Shown: piece by piece, positions 33,301 through 42,963 of the stretch
Position numbering within the stretch: the first letter of the stretch is position 1
How the letters are laid out: each line of letters begins with the position of its first letter
Source: Spinacia oleracea
Taxonomy: Eukaryota > Streptophyta > Magnoliopsida > Caryophyllales > Amaranthaceae
Assembly: GCF_020520425.1 (NCBI RefSeq)
Contig: NC_079491.1
Span: 3,906,001 to 3,970,000 of the forward strand
Length of the DNA stretch: 64,000 nucleotides
Direction of reading: 5' to 3'
Notes under the pieces: model-generated
What the model was told of the DNA's origin: nothing
Seen by the model: only the letters and a program-made list of their open reading frames with translations
The model's database searches: none
Made by a program: the position numbers and the translations under genes

Positions 33301-34798
33301 TAAACAGCCTAAAATGTGGGACCCAAACAGATGGGTGAATAATATGCAGATTGCAAAGTATAGGGTTGAAGAGATATTGAACTTCCTACAAAATCTATTG
33401 ATCTCATCTATTTTAAAACTACTACTACATGATAGTTTATTTTTCCTTGTTTTTACCAAATAATGATAATTGCTGCTGTTTTTCTGTTTTAATTACTTTG
33501 TCAGAGATTAGTACTCTTCACTCTTCAATGAATAAGGTATAGTATTCATTTTCCTTGTTTTTACCCATTAATTAGAGTATGTTTTATGATTATTGTTTAG
33601 CTCTTCACTTAATTCCATATTTTTGCAGTTGTATGTTTTTTGGTTTTATTGTAACATAGTCTTATACTTCCTCTATTAGAAATAGTCGCACCATTTTAAC
33701 TTTATACACTTTTACAAATACATAATTGGTGATATTAACAGTCAAAGTTATATACGGAGTATTGGCAAACTTTAAAGTCAAAGTGGCGGAACAATTCTAA
33801 ACGAAAAAAGTCCTCCGTAATACTGATCCAAAATACATTCAAACAAAGTACTACATCAGTTCCTGTGAGAGTTCTTTACATCTTTCACTTAAATTTTGAT
33901 GGTTTATACTCCTTCTAATCAATCAAACAACAGTTCGAGTTGATGAAAGTAAAAGACTACTTAATTTCACCAAATACACAGTTTGACACAAGACATAAAG
34001 GAGGTATTTAGTATTCTTATAGTTGTTAAGCATACTCGAACTCTAAACATATCATAAACACATAGCTAACATACTATCAAAAGAAAAAAAAAATTGATTT
34101 GAAGCAGAAACATGAAACTTACCTTGAGCAACAAACAGGACAACATCAGCATCCCAATGATTAGGAACAACAAAAGTCTGTGGATTAGCCTCAAAGATCA
34201 TCACCCTATAATTCTCAATCCCTTTAAAAAGCTTTGACCTTTTTGTAAACTTCTTAAGAACCCTAACTCTCCCTTCTTCAGTCTTAACTTTTGTACTCCA
34301 ATGTTGATCTTCAAACACATAAGGCTTCCCACCCTCCCCTCCAACTTCTTCCTCATCTTCTTCTTCATCCTCACTTTTCCTCCCAAAAATGTCATCACCC
34401 CTTCTTCTGAAAATCTCTCTTTCTTGTTGTACCCTCTTCTGCTCACACCCACTCTCACAAACCTGTTGCTCTCTCCTCCCTTCTTCTCTCTCCTGGCACC
34501 TTTCCCTGCACTTTGTGTACTCCCTTTCGATTTGATGACGTGGGGATGACCTTTCCTCTCTCTCTTCTTCTTCTTCTCTTCCCCTACCCCTCTCATTCTC
34601 TGTTGCAAACTTCTCACATGAACTCTCACACTCCTGCTGATGTCTGCTGTCAAACTGTCTCTGTCCAGGTTGATGCCTGCACAGTTGCTTGCACTGTCTC
34701 AGCTGTAGATCTTCCTTTGCTACAGAGAGACTAGCACATAGCACCAGAAACGAAACACCCAGCAGAATTACAGACACTTTCCCTTTGAAAAACACCAT
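30334..34798 (-). CDS. Vicilin-like 7S seed storage globulin with Cys-rich N-terminal repeats (564 aa, six exons)
   Basis: Exons on the minus strand: 34798-34123, 33155-32980, 32881-32801, 32261-31995, 31211-30878 and 30494-30334. All introns are GT-AG and phases agree (total 1695 nt with stop). 7S globulins are trimeric bicupin proteins stored in seed protein vacuoles. A signal peptide covers about 1-27. Two C-x3-C ... C-x3-C units follow (CKQLC ... CESSC and CRERC ... CESGC), separated and followed by Glu/Arg-rich linkers; such units in other vicilins release antimicrobial hairpin peptides. Cupin 1 covers about 165-330 and cupin 2 about 375-540 (GPGGDNPESFF between them; GTVFVVPPGHPFVT in cupin 2). 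A His run (about residues 430-435) lies in cupin 2. It looks intact. Confidence 0.95.
30546..30880. repeat. Duplicated donor-side segment in vicilin intron 5
   Basis: A stretch around gtgcatctgtttcgtggttcttta (about 30569-30592) is repeated at about 30853-30876 beside the real splice donor of exon 5. The duplicate reads ttatc where the donor reads ttacc, so it is not a splice site. The PIF-type MITE lies between them. Confidence 0.7.
30608..30844. mobile_element. PIF/Harbinger (Tourist)-like MITE in vicilin intron 5
   Basis: Starts ggcgccgtttggtatcg and ends gataacgaacgagtcc, an inverted pair. TAA at 30605-30607 and 30845-30847 is the expected 3-bp target duplication. Length 237 bp. Confidence 0.75.
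31222..31840. repeat. Imperfect tandem repeats in vicilin intron 4
   Basis: A unit of roughly 110-145 bp (taatcatggttattaaaatcg ... tcttgactagcgaggttaat) occurs about three times (31222-31620). Then a unit of about 100 bp (cacgctaggaaagttattaa ... caactatatatttcaat) occurs twice (31635-31830). No transposon ends were found. Confidence 0.75.
32330..32758. mobile_element. hAT-like MITE in vicilin intron 3
   Basis: Starts near taaaggtgatcaaaatgcag and ends near catgttgattagctcc, rich in cgggcc motifs. The flanks agtaattcc and agtattcc resemble an 8-bp duplication with one base gained or lost. Related to 36840-37150. Confidence 0.6.
33665..33822. mobile_element. Decayed Stowaway-like element in vicilin intron 1
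   Basis: Left end tacttcctctattagaaatag; right part aattctaaacg ... cctccgtaa. Both ends are worn, with several mismatches. Confidence 0.4.
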
Positions 34799-34912
34799 CT
34801 TTTTAAGTTTCTTTACTCTCCCTCTTTTTTTAATTTTGGCTTAGGCTTTTTATCGAACAGTTGGTGTGCACTTCTTTTTTGGTGAATGATTAACTGGGTT
34901 AAGTAGTGGAGT

Positions 34913-34995
34913 TTATATAAACACTCAAATGGGTAGTGAGAATTTGATGTTGCCATGCATGGTGCCATGTGTAAAAGGGTTCTGATTAACGTGGC
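34913..34995 (-). promoter_or_regulatory. Vicilin promoter: TATA box, RY motif, ACGT element
   Basis: On the minus strand upstream of ATG 34798: tttatataaac (TATA box, about 34911-34921), CATGCATG (RY/legumin box, 34954-34961) and ACGTGGC on the plus strand at 34989-34995. RY elements bind B3 factors (ABI3, FUS3) and ACGT cores bind bZIPs; together they mark seed-maturation promoters. Spacing fits transcription starting around 34880. Confidence 0.8.
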
Positions 34996-35629
34996 AAACG
35001 TAAAGAAGAAGATGATCACCGCGTATGACACTGGAATTTTTTGTTTGAATTAAATTTCTGGGTAATGTTTGTTTTGTTGGAGGAAGATGATAGACGAGAG
35101 TGAAGTGAATGGAATGGAGTGACAATCTGTATTTTTTAAGTTTGAGATTGGGATGAATTCAATTCAATTCAATCTGGGAATTTGTCAGGTTGTGTGTTGC
35201 TGTTGGATTTCATGGGTGTTTCATGCCGTAATCAGATGGCACGGTAGCAAGTACGGAATTGCGCAAAGTTCGAGAGATTTGTCACTTGACACTACTCACT
35301 AGTGTGTAGTAGTGGACCAGTGGTGTTGTTGTGTACGAAGTATTGTACGGAGTACACTCGATAATACGTACTCGTATAGTCGTATATACTCCGTATTTCA
35401 TCCCAGTTTTCCATTAAGGTTAATCTAATCAAAAAAAAAAATTGTCAAACATTTGATCATATAAGGGAAATTTTTTAAATGAGTTCTTGAAATTTGATTC
35501 CTAGACCATAAGGATATGAGGTGGGAAACGATACCACTACTCAGCCACCTCAATCTCTTGTAAAGATAATAATTGCAACACACATGAATATTTATTTACT
35601 TTTTTTTTTATATAGATAAGAAAAATAGA

Positions 35630-35830
35630 GATTAGGAGGCCCTCCTCTCGAGGGGTATTCCTAATCTATCATTAATCTTTAGAAGTTGCGGACTATTAGA
35701 GTGTTCAACATATATAAAATCGTTCACTAGATGAATATTTATTTACTTATTTTTGGATAAGTAAATAGAATTAGAAGGCCCTCCTTTTGAGAGGTAAACC
35801 TAGTTGATCAGTTTGAAGAATTGAAAAGAG
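35630..35830. repeat. Direct repeat of about 130 bp spacing
   Basis: Two related segments, gattaggaggccctcctctcg (about 35629) and aattagaaggccctccttttg (about 35769), each preceded by gaatatttatttactt. No gene is seen here. Confidence 0.6.
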
Positions 35831-35889
35831 TTACGGCTACTACAAGTACTAAAGTACATGAGTTTACTATCTGATTTGCTGCTCTATTT

Positions 35890-36075
35890 CCTTAGTGATA
35901 TGCGTGTTTGATTTTCTAGTGCTCGAAATGATGGAAAAGTAATTTTATGTCGGTGACGATGATCTGGAATTTTCATGGAAGGTTTCAAATTAAAAGGCGG
36001 TCTTTGACTGAGCTAATCACTTGTAGATTGTCGCCTTCCATTTGAATTCTTGAGATGCCTTGATCGATTGCTACT
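35890..36075 (-). pseudogene. Remnant of an RNase H-like domain (LINE-type)
   Basis: The minus-strand frame from about 36071 reads AIDQGISRIQMEGDNLQVIS, followed after stops by KFQIIVTDIK and HFEH. This is the plant RNase H-like (RVT_3) pattern with the conserved E-x-D-x2 core, as found at the end of plant LINE polyproteins and in related host genes. At least three in-frame stops occur in 60 codons, so it is dead. No reverse transcriptase part is visible nearby. Confidence 0.65.
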
Positions 36076-36839
36076 TAGGGGCCTGTGCTAAATAGGTTGG
36101 TGTTGAGCCCAATTTATAGGTAAATCCCGTAGAAGTGTCGTCGTTAATTTAAGTACCGAATATGAAGCTAGCAGATGAATAGTTGTTCTTGCACGAGCAG
36201 TCGAAGTTAAGTTTGTGGATAACTCATTAAGGGAGGCATCCAAGTGACGTGAGGATTGTTGGTAGTTGGTGACGAAGAGGTTGATGAATAGGAAAATGGG
36301 ATATTTTTATTGGACTACAATATGGCGAGTCCAAGTCCAGTGTAAAAATTATTGGACTTAGTCTGAAAACTTTTTAAAGTCGATCCATATCACACCCAGT
36401 GTTAATTTAAATTTGGATTGAAATAGATTACACTTTGTATTTATTTTAATTCACTTACACCTCTGTTACAAAGTTGTAGTTGTTATGTATCAAAGAAGTA
36501 CTTCAAATTAAAACAAGCACTAATCCTAAATGTAATCACTTTATTGTTATTATTTTAAAAGAAGTAACAAAACATCAATAGGAGATATTATAGTAATATT
36601 ATACGAACTATGACTTATCTTGAGTTGCAAAACAAATCCAAGAAGAAAACAAAACACTGCAACTATTATTCATTATTCAGTACTTTGATAGTCGAGTGGA
36701 GTACATCAATTCATTATTCATGATAATCATCGCCGCATACGAATGAATGTGGTTCATCAAATTGGATATATACACTTTTAACACTTTGCCAACCGAAAGA
36801 GTGACATGTATGGAATATATCCAAAAACAAATTTGAAAA

Positions 36840-37150
36840 AAAGCGGGTCGGGTCGGATTAGGGCCTGGTCAAGGACATAAAAATATGCCAATTTTGTCGT
36901 GTCGGGTCAAGTTTCGGACCAATTTTATGTGCTCCAAACCCGTTATTTTCGGGGCAAAAATAGCGGGATTTACGGGCCAAATTCAGGTCAGGTTAAATTT
37001 ATAACTAAATTTGTTGTTTTACGTTGCCCAAAGGCCAAAGCCCGCAATTTTTTAAAACAGCTCGGGCCGGACCAGATCCGAAAATCGGGTCAAAATATTC
37101 TGTCCAAAAACCGACAATTTTCGGGCCGGGCCCATGTTGATCAGCTCTAA
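36840..37150. mobile_element. hAT-like MITE fragment rich in cgggtcggg
   Basis: The right end catgttgatcagctctaat matches the end of the element at 32330-32758. The interior has the same cgggcc/gcccaa motifs. The left end lacks the expected terminal sequence, so it may be truncated. Confidence 0.55.
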
Positions 37151-37606
37151 TTTGATTACTTGCTCTTCTTTTAATTTCAATTACATTTTGCTTTATTTGA
37201 ACTTAGAAATATCTATGGAGTAACGAATTGGGATGAGGGTAGATCAATTCTATACGTCCTCTTCTATGAACAACCCGATTTTGTTGTTATCAAATCTGAG
37301 AAGATATAAGATACTAGTTTAATACTCCGTAAATGGTAAAAGTATGGAGTAGAAAAATTAAAATCACGAATCTAATATATTCAACAAATGAAAAAATAAA
37401 ATAAAAAATGACATGAATAAGATCGTTTTTTATGTCCTAGACAGTTAACCCTATACTATCTTCTTAATTTTGTCCACAAACCACACCATTATTGATCTAG
37501 ATTACAAAAGACTCCCCTTTTCTCTAACCATCATGAATATTTCGCATATTTTGGTTTGGAGGTTATCTGTTTAACCGTGTCTGCCTGCTTCCTGGATTAA
37601 TCCATC

Positions 37607-38597
37607 TTATCTCTGTAAACAAACACAAAATAGAAAAGCATACCAATAGTTAAAACATTTATCAAAGACAAATATTCTGCATTCAACATACATTGGCCTC
37701 TAATTAGACATGTTCCACTATAACCCGACCGTTGACCCAACCCGAAAGTACAGGTTTGTGTAGCACCCAAGCTGGCCCGAAAGCCCGTTTCAACCTGCAT
37801 CAAATTTATGAATATGGGCATGCTTATTGTGTTAAAGCTTGACCCAACCCAAATTTTGATCACCTCTACCTAAAGATGGTAGTGGGCTGGGCCAGCCCAA
37901 CCCGACACGATACCAAAAAAGCTCGGCCCGACATAGGCACGAAGTCGTGAGCCAGGCCCTGGGCCTTATTTTTTTGGAAAAAGCACGACCCGACACGACA
38001 AAGCAAGCTAAATTTAGTAATATTAGGCTTAGGCACGACGGATCAGCCCGACCCGATACGACACGAAAGCATGTGGGCTCGGGCCGAGCCTTGTTTCGAA
38101 CTTTTCGGCCCAACACGATACAATGTGGGCATGCCGTGAGCCCGGGCCGGTTAGGCCCAAGGCCATCTTTACCTCTACCTCTAATTTTCCTAAAGCTAAA
38201 TTTAATACTCGTATTAACAAGCACGAGGTAGCCAGTGGGTTGAATTAAACTCGACCCCGCCAGCCCAACCCAACTACCGGAGTTGAACCGGTCAAGCTAA
38301 CAGGTGAATCATGGGTAACTTGGTAAGTGTCCAGCACAAACCAGGCCCACGGCCCACAGGCACATTTATAATGATCAAAACACAAGGTTAACTTACATCC
38401 AATCTATTATTTCTGCCGCAAGCGTTGGCACATTTAACATTGCATAAGGCAACAGTTGCACCATCAATGTCCATGCATCGATCAAAACACCCTGGTGAAC
38501 ATTTTTCAATCCAAACCATAGCTGCAACCTCAACCATATTCATGGCAAAAACAACCATAATGCATAACACAAAAATAGCAACTACCTTGTTGGCCAT
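37607..38597 (-). CDS. Small secreted Cys-rich protein, Ole e 6-like (about 68 aa)
   Basis: Exon 1 is 38597-38397 (67 codons), ending in a good donor (gat|gtaagt). A likely last exon starts at 37612 after ttacag and adds Arg plus a stop (37609-37607). The N-terminus is a signal peptide (about 1-26). The mature part has C-x3-C-x3-C-x9-C-x3-C-x3-C (EKCSPGCFDRC ... CNVKCANAC), the pattern of the olive pollen allergen Ole e 6 family. Function in plants is poorly known; secretion is inferred. The second exon is weakly supported. The intron (about 0.8 kb) holds hAT-type repeats. Alternatives: another thionin-like or defensin-like small peptide. Confidence 0.7.
37871..38171. mobile_element. hAT-like MITE (301 bp) in Ole e 6-like gene intron
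   Basis: Starts taaagatggtagtgggc and ends aaggccatcttta. Flanked by the exact 8-bp repeat CCTCTACC (37863-37870, 38172-38179). The interior is rich in gcccgacacgac motifs. Confidence 0.85.
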
Positions 38598-39304
38598 TTT
38601 ATTTCTTTTTCACTGTTTTTGTTTTTGTTTTTGTTTTGGAGGAACTATTTTTGTTCTCTTTGGTGTTGATTAAGGGCAAGCAAGGTTTATAAAGAGAAAT
38701 TAAGAGCTAATTTTTGGAAATTTTCTAATCTTAGGAAGTTTTGGGGTACTATTTTTAGGTATTTGACAAGAAAAGAAACCATTAAAAAGGTCAAAGGATT
38801 ATCTATTTTAGCAAAAGATTTTTCAACATTACCTACATCACTAGTAAAAACTAATGGATGAATGCCTCTATCAAATCGTGACGGTAAATACAAAAAAACC
38901 CCATAGTCATCTCCACCTCTCAATGAACATTATACATGAATGAATTGGGTGACACAAAAATTTATTAAAATTTTGCAAAACAAAATAATACTCTGGATTG
39001 AAGTATTAAATCAAGGCATTTTACTTCCAAGCAAACATAAAGAGGCTTAGTGAAATAATCCACTTGATAAACACCCTGTGACATAATAGTGTAAAGTAGC
39101 AGAAGAGCATGAACTACTACAATATTGAAGCACAAATAGGATTATATCATCTGAAAATCCAAATCTACTACATTCAGCAATGTATGGTATTTCAAAACAG
39201 AACAGGTTTGGTAGTCCAGACCTTTTAAGGTCACAACATAGAAAATAAATTCATTGCCTAGTCTAAGAAAACTTCAAGCAGCTTCTGCAATTCCCATGCT
39301 ACAC
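38598..39304. other. Intergenic, no gene seen
   Basis: About 700 bp containing the presumed promoter of the Cys-rich gene (left) and the 3' end of RPS29 (right). I see no repeat or RNA structure. Confidence 0.5.
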
Positions 39305-40733
39305 TTAACGATACTGCAAATACAAAAAAGAACAAAGCAAGTTTAGATGATTTGAAACAAACCTTTCATAGTTGAACAACATACAACTATCACAATAAAA
39401 ATCATAGAAATCAGGTTAACATGACAGCCAAACTTTCTAAAACCGATATTGATAGATAGATGAGAGAAAACCTCCTAATCAAACAATGTTTGTTGAATGA
39501 ACCCAACAATTTACTACGAGAGTATTAACAAACAATGTGATTGGTTAACAAAAAGTGATTTGTTGAATGAAGTTTTATATCAAATAACAATGTGATTGGT
39601 TAGCAATCGTGAAGGAGAGGAGAGGGACAGAGAAGGAACTTGTAAGGTAGGTGAGGGGAGGGAAAGAGAAAGAACTTGTAAGGATAGATTTCATCATCGA
39701 CAGGTAAAATAGAACCCTTCGCATATCCAAATGACTAATATGTTGCCAATTTACCCTCCACCCTTTACCTTCAAAGGCCCTCCCCCACTCACACTATAAA
39801 CTATAAGTTGAACACCAGAGGAAAATTACCCTGTTCCTAATCATCGATATAAAACTTCCAAAGAATAATGCATATATATTCCCACACTTGAAAGCACAAC
39901 ATGATACATTCCTAGTGAATATACAATAAGAACTCCAAAGTAACATTTTCTGATCTTTGCATGTAAAATAATGTTCCGTCTCAACATATACATAGTAACA
40001 CAGATTAGCAGCTGAACCACAAATAAGGCAGGCTCACAATTGATCATCCAAATCCCAAAATGTATACTATTGACAACAAGCAAGGGGCAGAATACAAGTA
40101 AATTTTTTGAAGAAAAGGTTTGACAAAATTATTGTTTGAAAAAACTCGCAATGGGCCATCCGCCCATCCACATTACAATACCCAAAATGCACCATCACAA
40201 TATTATCTCTTTTTGGTCATCATCTACGAATCAATGCAGAAAACTCCAATATCCAAATGAACAGTTCACCAATTAGGTATATCTAAGATCAGTTTCGTCA
40301 ATCTATCATCCAATAACTAACATCTAAGCTAAGAAATAAAGAACCAAGTTGACAGGGAGTCAAATCAGTCACAGCTTCTACAACACCAGACCTTATCTAA
40401 ATTACTCCTTATATAACCAACATATTAAGCAATTCAATATCAAAAAATTAAGTTCATCAGCTTAAATCAATAATCGATAAATCGTATGTCATTGACTCCG
40501 CCTTTGGCTTCAATGTTTCAACCACAAACTTTTATACCCAGTAGAAACGCAATAGCTCAACAAAACAAAAATGAAGGGAATTTCACAATTATTTCCTCAC
40601 TAATTTAAACACTGATCACTAATCTACTAGAGCTAAGAACAAATCAAACCGAAAAACACCAACTTATATGCTAATATCAGGTCAATGAACCAAATTTAAC
40701 AGAAATAATCAAGCCAATAAACAACAACAACAA

Positions 40734-40766
<33 letters not shown>

Positions 40767-41079
40767 ATTGAACTGAAAATTGAAGGGAAAATACCTTGAT
40801 GAAACCGATTTCCTTAGCATTGCTACGGAAGCACTGCCTGCAGCACATCAAACCATACTTGCGGATGATTGCGTGTGGGTTTCCGCAAACTCGGCTGCCA
40901 TAAATTGAAGAAAAAAACGCAATTAAAACATCAGCTTAAACCCAGAAAAAGGAAAGCAAATTAATCTGAAACACTGAACTTAGCAAAACATAAATCGAGA
41001 GGGAAAAAGAGAGTTACCAAGCGCGAGATCCAGGACCATAGCTCTTAGGGTGAGCGTTCCAGATGTTAGAGTGCCCCAT
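39305..41079 (-). CDS. RPS29: Cytosolic 40S ribosomal protein uS14 (RPS29), 56 aa, three exons
   Basis: Exons on the minus strand: 41079-41018, 40894-40795 and 39313-39305; introns are GT-AG and the last exon supplies only Tyr-Arg and the stop. The protein [20 protein letters not shown]... is the standard eukaryotic S29 of the usual 56 residues. Four Cys (C21, C24, C39, C42) form the zinc site in CRVC and CRQC. It sits in the head of the small ribosomal subunit. The ORF is too fragmented to be seen without splicing. Intron 2 is 1481 bp and contains a CAA microsatellite (40728-40767). Telo-box and site II elements upstream fit a ribosomal protein promoter. Confidence 0.97.
40728..40767. repeat. 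(CAA)n microsatellite in RPS29 intron 2
   Basis: About 13 units of caa, one interrupted by an extra aa, close to the donor of exon 2. Confidence 0.9.
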
Positions 41080-41126
41080 TTTCTTATGCTTTACTGCTTT
41101 TCCGGCGCTCTGAAAGCTTCTAATAT

Positions 41127-41255
41127 AAACCCTAGAAAAAGTGTCGCTTGTTATTGAAGAAGAGGAAGAAATTAGAGGTGTCGACTGGGTTTTTATTCGC
41201 TAGATTTTAGAGTTTGGACCCAACACTTACCCGCCCAAACGCAGCGTTTTGGGCC
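41127..41255 (-). promoter_or_regulatory. RPS29 promoter elements: telo-box and site II
   Basis: AAACCCTAG at 41127-41135 (telo-box) and TGGGCC at 41250-41255 (GGCCCA on the gene strand, site II type). This pair is typical of plant translation-machinery promoters, where TCP factors bind site II motifs. Confidence 0.7.
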
Positions 41256-41279
41256 TTTAGGGCTTTAATGACCAACGTT

Positions 41280-42960
41280 TGAGCAATTTTCATTAGCATA
41301 GGAAGGTTTAAGATAGATTTATCCAACAATAGAAGGGTCCAATAATCTATCCCGTGTCAAACCATATGTCACATGATTATATATGATCATCCAAAAAAAA
41401 GAAAAAATTGTATATGTGTGAATGTCGAGGAACATTACTTGGGATTTTAATTTCTCCGTTACATCTTGTAAAATGATATAGTACATGGATTATTGTTTAT
41501 ACCTTTCATCCAAACAAATTTTATCTATGGTGTCATTGTTATTTAGCATGAGTTATATTTGGGACTTTTTTTTGAAGGCCAAGTTATAAGTTATTGCATA
41601 TTTGGATCGATCGGAAGAGGGTTTATTATGCATCCTTTTGTAGTTTTGTGCCTAGGTAACTGTAGACAGGGCCCCAAATTTGATGGTCCAAAAAAATATT
41701 AGCAGTAACTTATATAGCTCAATTAATGGTCATATAGTAATCATGTAAATAGAAGATACTTAATTGATTTGTGGATCAATAGTATAACCTTCTCTTAATA
41801 TTTCATAGGTTGTGAGATCGAATCCCAATATGTACATTTTTGTTTTTGTTTTTTAGTGTTACTAATCATTTTATTAAGTAAAGGGTCTCCAGTTTAAAAA
41901 AAGAAAAAGAACAGGGCCTCCGAATTCCCATATACGACCCTAGAAAGCCTTAACGTTAGGTTTACTGAGATGGTGAGTAGTGTAACTTGAAGTTGGAAGT
42001 AGTTAATTAAGAGATGAAGAAGCAAAGAATAGCCCAAATTGGCAATTGGCTTGCTCAAGTGCATTGCTATGTTCAGACAGGGCGGGACCAAGGACGGGTT
42101 GGCAGGGGCCATGGTCACCCCCCCTCGATTAGTTGATTCCAATTAAAAAATAGTTTTTCATTGTGTAAAAGACAATAAGATGTGTAGCTTAGTTGGTTTA
42201 AGCAAGGTCAAATTGGATGAAATTAGGTTTAAGCTTGAAGAATCCGTTGGCTTGGATCGTGCCTGAGCCGCCTTTTTAAATAAAATAGACAAAATACGAC
42301 ATGTAGCGAGTGAGCTTTGTATGATCGAGCCCATGACAAGCAAACTTAACACAAAGCATAGGCCCAACCCAACCCAACCCATAACCGTCTTTAACAACAA
42401 GGCCTTTGAAAATAAACCTATGGCAAATGAACTTCTTGGATATCCTCAATAACAACAGAACAAAACAGTACACACATAGTCAGCACAATAGCCTTCTCAG
42501 TTGTGATTTATAAAAGCACTCTTGATGCAAAATGTTTGTGGCACACATTATTACGAGTACTAAAGGAATTTTGTACACCATACATATATAGCTAGCTAGA
42601 TAGATGGCGAAAAAGGTTTTGACGACTCTTTGGGGATGGACAACTGATCTCTTCTTAGGGCGCGTCTTTGCTATATTTCAATTTTCGAGTTTGATTATTT
42701 TACTAGAATACTCCTAAGAAAGGATCATCTTCTTAGGGGCGTCTAGACAATATATTCAATTTCCGAGTTTGATTATTTTACTAAAATACCCCTAACAAAG
42801 GATCATTTTACCTGCTCTCTACGAGACCAAGTCAATAATTCCTTGACAGATAGTGTCTCTAGGTGCCAAATTATCATCATACACATCCAAACAATTTTTC
42901 ATTTACATGGAAATGTGGAATAATATTGATGGCCAAATACACTATAACTGTTTTTACCAT
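41280..42960. other. Intergenic region with short repeats, no gene
   Basis: A tRNA-like gagatcgaatccc at about 41815 suggests a possible SINE remnant. A tandem repeat lies at 42646-42815. No coding sequence is recognised. Confidence 0.45.
42646..42815. repeat. Tandem repeat, two units of about 84 bp
   Basis: Unit: cttcttagg-gcg-cgtct ... attcaatttccgagtttgat ... aaaggatcat. Copies at about 42650-42730 and 42731-42808 differ by several bases and small gaps. Confidence 0.8.
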
Positions 42961-42963
42961 AGT

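Noticed and set aside
33840-34010. Further Stowaway-like element
   Set aside because: One end weakly resembles a terminus, but the partner end and TA flank are not convincing.
37832-38231. ORFs of 94-130 aa on both strands
   Set aside because: They are translations of the gcccgacac-rich hAT MITE.
41720-41840. tRNA gene or SINE at gagatcgaatccc
   Set aside because: Only a B-box-like word; no A box at proper distance and no cloverleaf.
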